From Actinophytocola sp963825445 (GTDB lineage Bacteria; Actinomycetota; Actinomycetes; Mycobacteriales; Pseudonocardiaceae), in NCBI GenBank assembly GCA_963825445.1, contig CAWGTM010000002.1, positions 186,001-250,000 of the forward strand: 64,000 bases of DNA, read 5' to 3'. A program made the translations under genes and the position numbers. This document shows positions 42,545 through 51,494 of the stretch, in pieces; position 1 is the first letter of the stretch; the number at the start of each line of letters is the position of its first letter. The notes beneath the pieces were generated by a model, which was not told the origin of the DNA, made no database searches, and saw only the letters and a program-made list of their open reading frames with translations.

Positions 42545-42644
42545 TCGAGTTCAGTCCTCCAGGGGGGTCATCAGGCCGCTCAGAGTACCCGCGGACCCTC
42601 GTATGGTTACCGTTAGGTCACGGTTGCGAGGTTCAGCACACAGG

Positions 42645-42680
42645 AAAGGACCGCACCGTCCGCCAACGGTGCGGTCCTTT
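42645..42680. terminator. Terminator after the RCC1 gene
   Basis: A perfect 15-bp stem AAAGGACCGCACCGT / ACGGTGCGGTCCTTT with a 6-nt loop lies 14 bp past the RCC1 gene's stop (minus strand). Confidence 0.85.
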
Positions 42681-42693
42681 GCCTGCGGTAGAG

Positions 42694-45189
42694 CTACCTG
42701 ACGGCGAACGACGTGGCGCCACCGGAACCGATGGCCGTCACCCCCGTCAGACCGGGCACCTGGACGGGCACCAGGTCGTACGGGTGGCCCAACTGGCCCT
42801 GGGAGTCATAGCCCCAGGTCCACACGGACCCGCCGCCCATCGCCATGGCGTAGCCGGCGCCGCCGGCGACGTCCGTGACACCCGTCAGGCCCGAGACCGG
42901 CGCCGGCGAGGTCGCGACGCAGTTCGGCTCGGACGGGTCGGTGCAGCCCTCGCCGGTGGTGCCGTTGCCGAGCTGGCCGTCACCGTTGAAGCCCCACGAC
43001 AGCACGGTGCCGTCGGTCTTGAGCGCGTAGGTCGTCGAGCTGCTGCCGGACGCGATCTTCGCCACGCCCGTGAGACCGGGGATCTGGACGGGCGAGAGCA
43101 CCGTGCAGTTCGCGGCCTGCGGGTTGTCGTAGCAGGCCCGACCGCCGACCGTGCCGATGCCGAGTTCCGCGTGGGCGTTGTAACCCCACGCCCACACGGT
43201 GCCGTCCGACTTCACGGCGAACGCGGCGTTGCGGGTCGAGGAGATCGACGTGACGCCGGTCAGACCGGGCACCTGGATGGGCGTCGCCGCACGGCAGCCG
43301 GGGCCGACCGGGGTGGTGTTGCATCCGGTGCCGTAGCTGCCGTTGCCGAGCGAGCCGCCGTTGGAGCCCCAGGCCCACACGGTGCCGTCGTTGCGAAGCG
43401 CGTACCCGGTGGTGAAGCCCGCGGCGATCTGCGTCATGCCGCTCGGCAGCTTCACGACCACCGGATTCGCCCTGGTGGCCACGCTGCCGTCGCCGAGCGA
43501 ACCGTCGCCGTTGTAGCCCCAGCTCCACACCTCGCCGTTGTTGACGAGCGCGTAGCCGCTGTAGGCACCGGCCGCGATCTGGGTGATCCCGGTCAGCGCG
43601 CCCACCCGGACGGAGACGGGCGACGAGCCGTAGAGCTTGCCGTTGCCGAGGCCCTGCAGCCCGTTGGCGCCCCACGCCCGCACGGTGCCGCCGTTGCCGA
43701 GGGCGTAGCCGTTGAGGTAGCTGCTCGTGACCGACGCGACGTTGGAGAGACCGTCGACGCGACCCGGCTCGGTCGAGTACCCGCCGGTCGTGCCGACCCC
43801 CAGCTGGCCCTCCTCGTTGTCACCCCAGCTGTGCACGCAGGCACCGGCACACGGTGCCGGCGGCGGCGCGAAGTAGCCGGCCATGTCCATGAGGAAGTGG
43901 GTGTGGCCCTGGGCGTTGTAGATGTTCACGCCCTTGTTCGTGCCGAGCGCGACGGTCACCAGGTTGGCCGCCGACTGCCCGGCCGCCAGGTTCAGGTTCG
44001 ACGCGTTCGGCAGTGCCGAACCGGTCGGGTAGGCGGTCAGGTAGGTCAGCGCCGACGGTTCGGTGCCCGTCAGGTTGAACGTGACGGCCGTGGCCGACGC
44101 CGGCACGTCCGTGTCGAGTGCCACCTCACCCCAGCTGTTCGCGGGCAGCGGCTCGCCGAACCGCGTGTCGATCACCCGGACCGGCGTCACCTGGTAGTAC
44201 GAGTTGCCACCGCCGCTCGTGTAGTAGCCGGACAGGTCGGCCACCAGCTGGGTGTTGCCAGCGCTGTTGTACAGCGTGACGCTGCGGTTGGTGCCCAGCG
44301 CGACGGTCACCAGGTTCGGCGTGGCCTGGTTGGGCGCCAGGTTCAGCACGGACGCCTCCGGCCGCGCCGCGCCCGCGGGGTACGCCCCGATGGCCGTGAG
44401 CGTGGACGCGCCGACGCCCGTCAGGTTGAACGTGACGGCCGTGGCGTCCGCCGGGACGCGGCTGGACAGGTTGACGGTCCGGGTGCCGCCCGGGCCGAGC
44501 GGACCACCCGACGTGCGGGTGTCCAGCACGCGAACGGGCGACTGGGCGGTGAACCCGGAGCCCGTGGCGGGCGCGTAGTACCCGGCCAGGTCGGCGAGGA
44601 TGTGGGTGGTGCCGACGTGGTTGCGCACGCCGATCTGACCGTTGGCGCCGAGCGGGACGGTCGCCGCGTTGGCGCGGACCTCCCCCGCACGCAGGTTGAG
44701 GCTCGACACCTCCGGCAGGTCCGCGTCCGCCGGCCAGGCGGTCAGGTACGTGGCGAGGCTGGGCGAGACACCCGTCAGGTTGAGGACCACGGCCGTGGCG
44801 TTCGCGGGCACCCGGCTCGACAGGTCGAGGTTGATCACTCCACCCGGACCTACCTTGCCGGCGGGTGCGCCGGTGCCGAAGCGGGTGTCCAGCACGCGCA
44901 CCGGAGTGTTGGCCGTGAACCTCGAACCGGTGGAGTCGACGGGACCGACGGTCGCGGCCGCCGCCTCCGCCGACCTGGCCTGCGTGCCACCGGAGACCTG
45001 GCCGGATTCGCGGCGGGCCTCCGGAATGCTGAGCGGCACGAACTCCTCGCCCGCCGTCGCGGCGGGAGCCAGATCCCGCTCCTGTGGCGCCGGGTCGGCG
45101 ACCGCAGTCCCCTGTGCGCCGAACAACGCGGCCGCGGCCACGCCGATCAGCACTAGATTTCTCTTACGCGTCAACGGTTTCCCTTTCAT
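42694..45189 (-). CDS. Secreted protein with three N-terminal modules and a seven-repeat RCC1 propeller
   Basis: This is an 831-residue exported protein. A signal peptide (residues 1-31, cleavage after AVA) is followed by three repeats of about 120 residues, each opening with PVRVLDTR or PVRVIDTR and ending DLAGYY, DLSGYY or DMAGYF. Seven RCC1 repeats then follow from about residue 460 (cores such as HSWGDNEEGQLGVG, WSWGYNGDGSLGDG, LSWGFNGDGQLGNG), enough for a closed propeller. Several blades contain paired Cys in loops. It is probably an extracellular binding or adhesion protein. The ATG at 45189 was chosen because it starts the signal peptide. Confidence 0.85.
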   Translation of the reverse strand: MKGKPLTRKRNLVLIGVAAAALFGAQGTAVADPAPQERDLAPAATAGEEFVPLSIPEARRESGQVSGGTQARSAEAAAATVGPVDSTGSRFTANTPVRVLDTRFGTGAPAGKVGPGGVINLDLSSRVPANATAVVLNLTGVSPSLATYLTAWPADADLPEVSSLNLRAGEVRANAATVPLGANGQIGVRNHVGTTHILADLAGYYAPATGSGFTAQSPVRVLDTRTSGGPLGPGGTRTVNLSSRVPADATAVTFNLTGVGASTLTAIGAYPAGAARPEASVLNLAPNQATPNLVTVALGTNRSVTLYNSAGNTQLVADLSGYYTSGGGNSYYQVTPVRVIDTRFGEPLPANSWGEVALDTDVPASATAVTFNLTGTEPSALTYLTAYPTGSALPNASNLNLAAGQSAANLVTVALGTNKGVNIYNAQGHTHFLMDMAGYFAPPPAPCAGACVHSWGDNEEGQLGVGTTGGYSTEPGRVDGLSNVASVTSSYLNGYALGNGGTVRAWGANGLQGLGNGKLYGSSPVSVRVGALTGITQIAAGAYSGYALVNNGEVWSWGYNGDGSLGDGSVATRANPVVVKLPSGMTQIAAGFTTGYALRNDGTVWAWGSNGGSLGNGSYGTGCNTTPVGPGCRAATPIQVPGLTGVTSISSTRNAAFAVKSDGTVWAWGYNAHAELGIGTVGGRACYDNPQAANCTVLSPVQIPGLTGVAKIASGSSSTTYALKTDGTVLSWGFNGDGQLGNGTTGEGCTDPSEPNCVATSPAPVSGLTGVTDVAGGAGYAMAMGGGSVWTWGYDSQGQLGHPYDLVPVQVPGLTGVTAIGSGGATSFAVR

Positions 45190-45384
45190 AAGGACACCCC
45201 ATGAACTAATAGCGCCGGTCGGTGACCGTGCCGTTGGCCGAGTTGTAGAAGATGTAGCCGTATTCGAAGTCGACGCAGCGAATGAGCCATGGCCGTCCCC
45301 CAATCGATCTACCAGCCACTAGGCCGTTCCAGCCGTTCGTGCCCCCTATCGCCCAAACGAGTAACCCCGTTTCACCCAAAAGTG

Positions 45385-45880
45385 TCCAACATAGATGGCT
45401 ACGGCTACTGCGCGTCACACTCACGCTGGTACTGGGGCCTCAAGCTCTACCTCGTCTGCACCGGCGACGGGATGCCGATCATGTGGTGTCTGGCCAACCC
45501 CAAACTCGGCGAACGCCAGGTGCTGGCCGCCCTGCTCAACCGCAACCACCACCTGATCCGCACCGGCCAGATCCTGCTGGCCGACAAAGGATTCGCCGGC
45601 AAAGACTTCAAGACCCACACCACCACGCTGGGCCTGGAACTGCTACGTCCGGACCGCAAAGACGAGACCTACCGCAACGGCAACCTCGGCGGCGTGCGCC
45701 AATGGATCGAATCAGTCAACCAAACCCTCAAGAGCCAACTCAGCCTCGAAGACCACGGCGCCCGCACCCCCGCCGGCGTGTTCACCCAGTCGCGCAGCGC
45801 CTGCTGGCCCTGGCCGCCGGCATCTGGCACAACTGGACCACCGGCGTGACCAGCAAACGATCACTAACCGCCTACGACAC
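45385..45880 (+). pseudogene. IS982-family transposase remnant, truncated and frameshifted
   Basis: The readable part includes 'YGYCASHSRWYWGLKLYLVC', 'LLADKGFAGKDF' and 'RQWIESVNQTLKSQLSLEDHG', which are IS982 core motifs. It lacks the N-terminal third. After 'RTPAGVFT' the frame shifts; the expected RVAQRLLALAAGIWHNWTTG continues in another frame, consistent with one lost base near 45791. It is inactive. The rest of the gap 45190-46056 holds no gene that can be supported; it must contain the promoters of the RCC1 gene and the DUF6541 gene. Confidence 0.85.
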
Positions 45881-46056
45881 TACACCAACTTCACGGAATC
45901 AATCTAGTTGCCGGAAAACTTCGTACAGGGAGTTGCCTTGGCCCTGTCCGGCCTGATCAACGAACCGTTGGGTGATCGAGGACACACCTGTCCCCATCCC
46001 TAGAATCACCCCGGCCACGGCGGGGACAACGGCATGAAGAAGAGGTAGCACCTGCG

Positions 46057-48024
46057 ATGAACTGGTTCGAAGCCATCCCGATGGCGCTGGTCACCGTCGC
46101 CTGGCTACTCCTTCCGGGTGCCGCCATCAGCTACCTGGTCGGGCTTCGTGGCATCGCCGCGTGGGCACTCGCCCCGATCACTAGCATCGCGCTGATCGCG
46201 TCCACGGCCGTGCTCGCCGGGATGGCCGGCATCGACTGGTCGGTGCTCGTTGTGCTGGCCGTGTGCGCCGTCGTGATCGTCGTGGTGGCAGCCATCGCCA
46301 TCCCGCTGCGTCGCCGGGCGATCTTCGCGCCCACGGCCGACCCCCGGCCCATCTCGCTGGCCGCGTTCCTCGGGCTGGCGCCCGCCTTCGTGCTCGGCGC
46401 GTTCACGATCGTCGCGGCCATCGGCGCGCCCGACACCCTGAACCAGACCTACGACGGGCTGTTCCACTACAACGCGCTCGCCTACATCCAGGACTCGCAC
46501 AACGCGTCCGCGCTGACGCTCTCCACGCTCGGCAACCCGGAGGTGCCGGGCATCTTCTACCCGGCCGCGTGGCACGACCTCGCCTCGCTCGTGATGATGT
46601 CGACCGGCACGAGCATCGAGGTGGTGGCCAACCTGGTGCCCGCGGTCTCGGCCGTGGTGCTCTGGCCGCTGTCCTGTCTGCTGCTCGCGAGGCAGCTGTT
46701 CGGCCGGAACTTCCCGGCGCTCGTCATCACCGGCACGCTGAGCGTCGCGTTCACCGCGTTCCCGTGGGACCTGCTCGGCTTCGGTGTCCTGTGGCCGAAC
46801 CTGCTGGGCATGTCGCTCGCGCCGGCCGTACTGGCCGTGGTGTTCACGCTGACCGGCTGGGTGAAGGACGACGCGATCGGTAAGGGACGCGCCTGGCTGG
46901 TACTGCCGATCGTGCTGGTGGCCACCGGGCTCACGCACCCGAACGTGCTGTTCTCGGTCGGCGTGCTCTCGCTGTTCCCGATCGCCGCCGCGTTCGGTCT
47001 CCGCTCCTGGCGGCTGCACCTCTCGGGGCGCACGGTCCGCGGCGTCGTCGAGTTCGCGGCGTTCGTCGTGTTCCTGGGCGTCGCCTGGTACTGGGCGGCC
47101 ACCACCCCGGCGTTCGCCGCCACGCGCTCACACCACTGGCCGCCGTTCGAGACGCCGGCCAACGCGTTCGGCGAGGTGGCGCTCAACGCCACGAACCGCC
47201 AGGACGCGCTGTGGATCCTGTCGGTCGTCGTGATCGTGGGGATCTTCGCGGCCCGCCGGTACCCGGTGCTGCGGCTGATCGTGGCCGGGCACCTGGCCAC
47301 CACGTTCCTGTACGTGCTCACCGCGTCGATCAACCGGCCGGACACCGAGAAGTTCACGGGCTACTGGTACAACGACTCGCACCGGCTGGCGGCCATGCTG
47401 CCGATCACGGCCGTGCCGCTCGCCGTCGGCGGCATCCTGTTCATCGCAGCGAAGATTCTCGAGAAGAACGAGTCGGCCGAATCGGGCCTGCGCAAGCGTC
47501 TCGGTACGACGTCGACCGCGACCATGGTCGTGGGCCTGACCGCGGTGCTCGTGGTGGTCACCGGCGGCCTGTACCCGAAGGACCGGGAAGCGCGGGTGGC
47601 CGTGGGCTACGAGCTGCCGATCGCGGGACAGCTGGTGACCGAGGACCTGCGCGACTTCTTCGAGGACGTGAAGGACGAGATCCCTGAGGACGCGCTGGTG
47701 GCGGGCAACCCGTTCAACGGCAGCTCCATGCTGTGGACGATCGCCGACCGCGAGGTGCTGTTCCCCCACTTCCGCAGCGAGCAGAGCCCGGAGCAGGACC
47801 TGATCGCCGGCCACCTGGACGAGGCGGCCACCGACCCGGAGGTCTGCGAGGCGGTCCGCGACCTGGGCGTGGAGTACCTACTGGTGGGCGGCGTGCGCTT
47901 CCGCACCACGGACATCAAGTGGGAGTACTACAGGGGCCTCGACGACCCGGGCGCGACTCCGGGCTTCGAACTGATCGACTTCGAGGGCAACAACAAGCTC
48001 TACCGAATCACGGCCTGCGACTAG
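46057..48024 (+). CDS. DUF6541 polytopic membrane protein, GT-C-like (copy A)
   Basis: This 655-residue protein has about 13 membrane helices and a C-terminal soluble domain ('DEIPEDALVAGNPFNGSSMLW', 'YLLVGG'). An acidic first loop, 'DTLNQTYDGLFHYNALAYI', and 'WYNDSHRLAAMLPI' suit a lipid-linked sugar transferase. It resembles the type of Rv3779, which adds galactosamine to arabinogalactan; that match is from memory of family layout. GAAGAGG precedes the ATG. A paralogue lies at 53730. Confidence 0.78.
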   Translation: MNWFEAIPMALVTVAWLLLPGAAISYLVGLRGIAAWALAPITSIALIASTAVLAGMAGIDWSVLVVLAVCAVVIVVVAAIAIPLRRRAIFAPTADPRPISLAAFLGLAPAFVLGAFTIVAAIGAPDTLNQTYDGLFHYNALAYIQDSHNASALTLSTLGNPEVPGIFYPAAWHDLASLVMMSTGTSIEVVANLVPAVSAVVLWPLSCLLLARQLFGRNFPALVITGTLSVAFTAFPWDLLGFGVLWPNLLGMSLAPAVLAVVFTLTGWVKDDAIGKGRAWLVLPIVLVATGLTHPNVLFSVGVLSLFPIAAAFGLRSWRLHLSGRTVRGVVEFAAFVVFLGVAWYWAATTPAFAATRSHHWPPFETPANAFGEVALNATNRQDALWILSVVVIVGIFAARRYPVLRLIVAGHLATTFLYVLTASINRPDTEKFTGYWYNDSHRLAAMLPITAVPLAVGGILFIAAKILEKNESAESGLRKRLGTTSTATMVVGLTAVLVVVTGGLYPKDREARVAVGYELPIAGQLVTEDLRDFFEDVKDEIPEDALVAGNPFNGSSMLWTIADREVLFPHFRSEQSPEQDLIAGHLDEAATDPEVCEAVRDLGVEYLLVGGVRFRTTDIKWEYYRGLDDPGATPGFELIDFEGNNKLYRITACD

Positions 48025-48908
48025 CGGCCGGAGCCGAACACGTGCTTGACCAGCGGGCCGACACCGGTCCGCTGCTTGAGTGCCTGCGGCAGGTTGGTCA
48101 GAGCGAACACCCGTGAGGACAGGTGCAGTCGGGCCACTCGAGCGGCCTTGGTCCAGCCCTGCGCCGCCACCTGGTCGGCCACGTCCATGAAGAACGTGCC
48201 CGCCTCGGTGAAGCGGGAGCCGTCGAACGCCGTGGACGAGGACTCGCTCGCGTCGTGGCGGCGGTACTCGAAGCACACGGTGTCGTCGGCCACCAGGCGT
48301 TCGCCCAGCTGGACCAGCTCGATCAGCAGCGCCAGGTCCTGGATCACCTTCAGTTCCGGGCGGAAGCGGTGTCCCTTGAGCGCGGCCGTCCGCCAGCAGA
48401 TCGACGGGAAGTACAGCCAGTCGCCGCGCAGCAGACTTACGGCCAGCGCCTCGCCCACCAGCTCCGTGCGGCCCGTGAACTTCGGCGCGTAGACCCGCCG
48501 CTTGGCCTCGTCCACCAGGGTCTTCGTGGGGTTGCCCGCACTGTCGATCACCACGACGCCCGGCTGGATGATGCCGGCGTCCGGGTGGTCGGCGTGCACG
48601 TTCTGCACGGTGGCCACGTAGTTCGGGAGCATGCGGTCGTCGCAGCCCATCAGCACGGCCAGCTCGTGTTCGACCAGTTCGAGGCAGCGGTTGAAGTTGC
48701 CGGTGAGCCCGAGGTTCGTCGGGTTGCGCAGGTAGCGCACGCGGTCGTCGGCCAGCTCGGCGAACCACTCCGGCACGTCCGGGTCGGTCCCGTCGTCGAC
48801 CACCGTGAGCCGCCAGCGCGGGTCGGTCTGTGCCTGAACGCTGCGTACCGCGTCCTGCATCATCGCCACATCGCCGTAGAACGGCATCATGATGTCGACG
48901 GTGGTCAT
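48021..48908 (-). CDS. GT2 family glycosyltransferase
   Basis: This 295-residue cytosolic GT-A enzyme has 'VDIMMPFYGDVAMMQDAVRSV', 'LTVVDDGTDPDVP', 'NPTNLGLTGNFNRC' and the DxD-like 'LMGCDDRMLPNY'. The sugar donor is not predictable. It is last in the run flippase, PpgS-like GT2, DUF2304, GT2, and overlaps the DUF2304 gene by 4 bp. Its end overlaps that of the convergent DUF6541 gene. Confidence 0.88.
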   Translation of the reverse strand: MTTVDIMMPFYGDVAMMQDAVRSVQAQTDPRWRLTVVDDGTDPDVPEWFAELADDRVRYLRNPTNLGLTGNFNRCLELVEHELAVLMGCDDRMLPNYVATVQNVHADHPDAGIIQPGVVVIDSAGNPTKTLVDEAKRRVYAPKFTGRTELVGEALAVSLLRGDWLYFPSICWRTAALKGHRFRPELKVIQDLALLIELVQLGERLVADDTVCFEYRRHDASESSSTAFDGSRFTEAGTFFMDVADQVAAQGWTKAARVARLHLSSRVFALTNLPQALKQRTGVGPLVKHVFGSGR

Positions 48909-49270
48909 TCCGACACGTTCTCCTGTCGCGCCTGCATCTGCCCGACCTCGAGCTGCAGGATGGCCAGGTCCTCGGCGAGCTTGCGGGTCTCGTTCTCCAG
49001 CCGGGACACCTCCCACGACAGGTGCAGCACGGTGCCCACGAGGAACACGATCCCCACGAAGAACATGAGGTTGGTCGGCACGGCCACGCCGAGCCCGGCG
49101 GCCATCGAGGTGAGGATGCTGGGGAACGCCGTGAAGATCAGCAGCAGGATGCCGACCACCAGCCACAAGACCGCGTACTTCTCGCCGAGCTGGCGCCGCC
49201 GCAGCAGCTCCACGATGCCGGCGAGGATGAGCACACTGCCCACCAGGGCGACCAGATAGGTGCTGGTCAT
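48905..49270 (-). CDS. DUF2304 membrane protein (Rv3632-like partner of PpgS)
   Basis: This 121-residue protein has three membrane helices and a C-terminal coiled coil ('SRLENETRKLAEDLAILQLEV'). DUF2304 proteins sit beside polyprenyl-phosphate glycosyltransferases; the mycobacterial relative Rv3632 supports the activity of PpgS. It overlaps the PpgS-like gene by 1 bp and the downstream GT2 by 4 bp. The ATG at 49270 was chosen. Confidence 0.82.
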   Translation of the reverse strand: MTSTYLVALVGSVLILAGIVELLRRRQLGEKYAVLWLVVGILLLIFTAFPSILTSMAAGLGVAVPTNLMFFVGIVFLVGTVLHLSWEVSRLENETRKLAEDLAILQLEVGQMQARQENVSE

Positions 49271-50040
49271 CAGACACCTTCCTTGATCTGCTTCGCGTAC
49301 AGCTGCTCGGAGGCCGGGGCGATGTCCCACCGGCGGATCAGCGCGAGCAGTAGGGCGAAGAACGCGCGGAAGAGGTAGATCATCGACTTGATCGGACGGT
49401 GGCTCGGGGTGCCGCCGCGCCGGGGCCGCATGTGCGCGGGCACCTGCGTGACCCGGCAGCCCGCGCGGGCCGCGATCACCAGCGACTCGACCGTGTCACC
49501 CAGGTACTCCACCGGGTAGTGCTCGGCGAACACCGGCAGCGCCCGCCCGCCGGTCGCCTTGAACCCGGAGGTGGCGTCGGTGAGCTTGGCCTTGGTGATG
49601 CGCGACAGCACCTTCGACAGCACGACCATCGCCCACTTGCGGGGTCCCCGGACCTTGTAGGCGTCGTCGCGGTCGGAGAAGCGCGCGCCGATCACCAGGT
49701 CGTACTCGGACAGCTTCGCGAGCAGCAGCGGGACCTCGGTCGGGTCGTGCTGGCCGTCGGCGTCGACCTGGACGGCCGCGTCGTAGCCGTGCTTCACCGC
49801 GTATCGGAACCCGGCGCGCATGGCGCCGCCGACACCCAGGTTGAAGGGCAACTCGAGCACTAAGGCGCCGGCCTCGCGGGCGACGTGGGCGGTGCGATCG
49901 GTGGACCCGTCACTCACTACCAGGACCGGCAGGTCGGGGGTGGCGGCCCGAATCTCGCGAACCGTCTCACCCACCGTGAGCTGTTCGTTCCAGGCGGGGA
50001 CCACAATGATCGCGCGGGCGGCAGGCACCATGCTTGACAC
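49270..50040 (-). CDS. Polyprenyl-phosphate glycosyltransferase, PpgS/DPM1-like GT2
   Basis: This 256-residue GT2 enzyme has 'IIVVPAWNEQLTVGETVREI', 'VLVVSDGSTDRTAHVA', 'NLGVGGAMRAGFRYA' and the catalytic 'VQVDADGQHDP'. It is like Rv3631 (PpgS), which makes polyprenyl-phosphoryl-N-acetylgalactosamine for arabinogalactan decoration. Flippase, GT2 and DUF2304 occur in the Rv3630-Rv3632 order. The start is set at GTG 50040, 8 nt after a TAGTCT -10 that contains the preceding gene's stop; an ATG at 50031 is the alternative. Confidence 0.83.
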   Translation of the reverse strand: MSSMVPAARAIIVVPAWNEQLTVGETVREIRAATPDLPVLVVSDGSTDRTAHVAREAGALVLELPFNLGVGGAMRAGFRYAVKHGYDAAVQVDADGQHDPTEVPLLLAKLSEYDLVIGARFSDRDDAYKVRGPRKWAMVVLSKVLSRITKAKLTDATSGFKATGGRALPVFAEHYPVEYLGDTVESLVIAARAGCRVTQVPAHMRPRRGGTPSHRPIKSMIYLFRAFFALLLALIRRWDIAPASEQLYAKQIKEGV

Positions 50041-50048
50041 GGGGAACA

Positions 50049-50054
50049 AGACTA
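50049..50054 (-). promoter_or_regulatory. Predicted -10 box containing the upstream stop codon
   Basis: TAGTCT on the minus strand; its TAG is the stop codon of the flippase gene. It lies 8 nt before GTG 50040. Confidence 0.45.
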
Positions 50055-51386
50055 GCCGGGTGTGGTGGCCACTCCGGAACCGGCTGGTGTGGCGGCGGGC
50101 GCGCCCCGGCCGTGCAACGCCCTGGACAGCGCGCGAAGCATGATCACCACGGCGATGGTCGCACCGGCCAGCTGAGCGATGACACCCGCGCGGATCGGGT
50201 CACCCGGCAACGCCAGCAGCCCCACCAGCACCACGGTGCCCACGAGCCAGGCGCCGGTGACCGACTTGTGCGCACCGAGAGCCACGAGTCCCGGCTGCAG
50301 CACCATCGCCACCATGAGCCCGATCGTGCTGACCCCCAGCAGCCCGACGACCACGCCCGACAACTGGACCTTCGCGCCGAACAGCACCTCCACGGCCCAC
50401 GGGCCGACGGTGAACGACGCGAGCACGCCGGGCAGCCCGATGGCCATCACCGCCAGGAGGATCAGCCGCAGCTTGGCCCGCACGGCCGCGAAGTCGTGGG
50501 TCTCGGCGGCCCTGGTGAGCGACGGCAGCAGCATCGCCTGCACGGGTGCGAACAGGAACAGCGGAATCCGAGCGAGCACGAACGCCGACGCGAACGCGGC
50601 CGCCAGGGCGGCGTCCGCCTCGGTCAGCCGTCCGGTCACGACGATCGGCGCCACGTTCATCACCACGAGCATCAGCAGCGTGCCGCCCACCAGGAACGAC
50701 AGCGAGCGGGCCATCTGCTTGACCGTGTTGGCGGGCGGCACGTCGACCGCCACCGGCGCGACAGTCTCCAGGGGAGCGGTGACCTCGCGGCGCAGCCAGA
50801 ACAGCCCGGCCACCGCCCCGAACCCCGAACCCGCCGCGAAGATCAACGCGTAGCCGACGGTGTTCGGCAGGCCGATCACCATGATCAGCAGGCACGGCAG
50901 GATCCGCGCCAGGCCCTCGGCGGCGAGCGTGGCCGAGTATCCGGTGAAGCGTTGGGTGCCGCCGAGCAGGCCGCGGACCACGTAGACGGCGGCCGAGGTC
51001 ACCACGCTGAGCAGCACGGCCAGCAGGAGTCCCCACTGCCCGGCGAACGCGCTGTTCGTGAGGATCGGCGAGATGGCCAGCAGCACCACGAGCAGCGCGG
51101 CCAGCAGCCCGGAAGCGAGCAGCCACGCGTGCCGGCCGACCGAGCCGATCCCCCGCCCGGCCGCAGCCTCGGCACTCACCGCGCGGCTGGTCTCCTGCTC
51201 GAGCGCGGAGAACACCCCCGGCCCGATGATGTTGACCATGAGGTAGAGGCTGGCCAGCGCCGCGGCGTCGGCGGGCGGCAGCGTGTGCCCGGCGAGGGCC
51301 ACGAAGCCGTAGCCGGCGGCGCCGACGAGCGCGAGCCCGCCCCCCATGTAGATGGCGGGTCCGAATCGCTCACGCAGGCTGACCAC
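50052..51386 (-). CDS. Polysaccharide flippase (MATE/Wzx-like, Rv3630-like)
   Basis: This 444-residue protein has about 12-14 membrane helices of the polysaccharide-exporter type. It starts MVSLRERFGPAIYMGGGLALVGAAGYG, and 'NIIGPGVFSALEQETSRAV' is the conserved cytosolic loop. It probably flips a lipid-linked sugar made by the downstream GT2 enzymes. The GTG at 51386 has TACGGT 6 nt upstream; the open frame to 51482 was rejected. Confidence 0.82.
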   Translation of the reverse strand: MVSLRERFGPAIYMGGGLALVGAAGYGFVALAGHTLPPADAAALASLYLMVNIIGPGVFSALEQETSRAVSAEAAAGRGIGSVGRHAWLLASGLLAALLVVLLAISPILTNSAFAGQWGLLLAVLLSVVTSAAVYVVRGLLGGTQRFTGYSATLAAEGLARILPCLLIMVIGLPNTVGYALIFAAGSGFGAVAGLFWLRREVTAPLETVAPVAVDVPPANTVKQMARSLSFLVGGTLLMLVVMNVAPIVVTGRLTEADAALAAAFASAFVLARIPLFLFAPVQAMLLPSLTRAAETHDFAAVRAKLRLILLAVMAIGLPGVLASFTVGPWAVEVLFGAKVQLSGVVVGLLGVSTIGLMVAMVLQPGLVALGAHKSVTGAWLVGTVVLVGLLALPGDPIRAGVIAQLAGATIAVVIMLRALSRALHGRGAPAATPAGSGVATTPG

Positions 51387-51392
51387 GCGACA

Positions 51393-51398
51393 ACCGTA
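51393..51398 (-). promoter_or_regulatory. Predicted -10 box for the flippase gene
   Basis: TACGGT on the minus strand, 6 nt from GTG 51386. Confidence 0.45.
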
Positions 51399-51437
51399 GA
51401 GAACTGGCCACGGCGTCCTGGCCAGGGGTGCGGACAT

Positions 51438-51478
51438 GCCGGTGGGGACGATCCGCCGTGCGAATCGTCCCCACCGGC
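51438..51478. terminator. Terminator after the ABC permease gene
   Basis: A perfect 15-bp stem GCCGGTGGGGACGAT / ATCGTCCCCACCGGC with an 11-nt loop lies 16 bp beyond the permease stop. Confidence 0.82.
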
Positions 51479-51494
51479 ACACCCCCGGTAGTGG

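Noticed and set aside
40340..42616. Very long plus-strand frame opposite the second GlfT2-like gene
   Set aside because: It is a composition shadow: high Val/Arg/His/Gln, no motif, and antisense to a certain gene.
45206..45424. 72-residue minus-strand frame near the IS982 relic
   Set aside because: It partly overlaps the transposase remnant, has no start signal and no recognised family.
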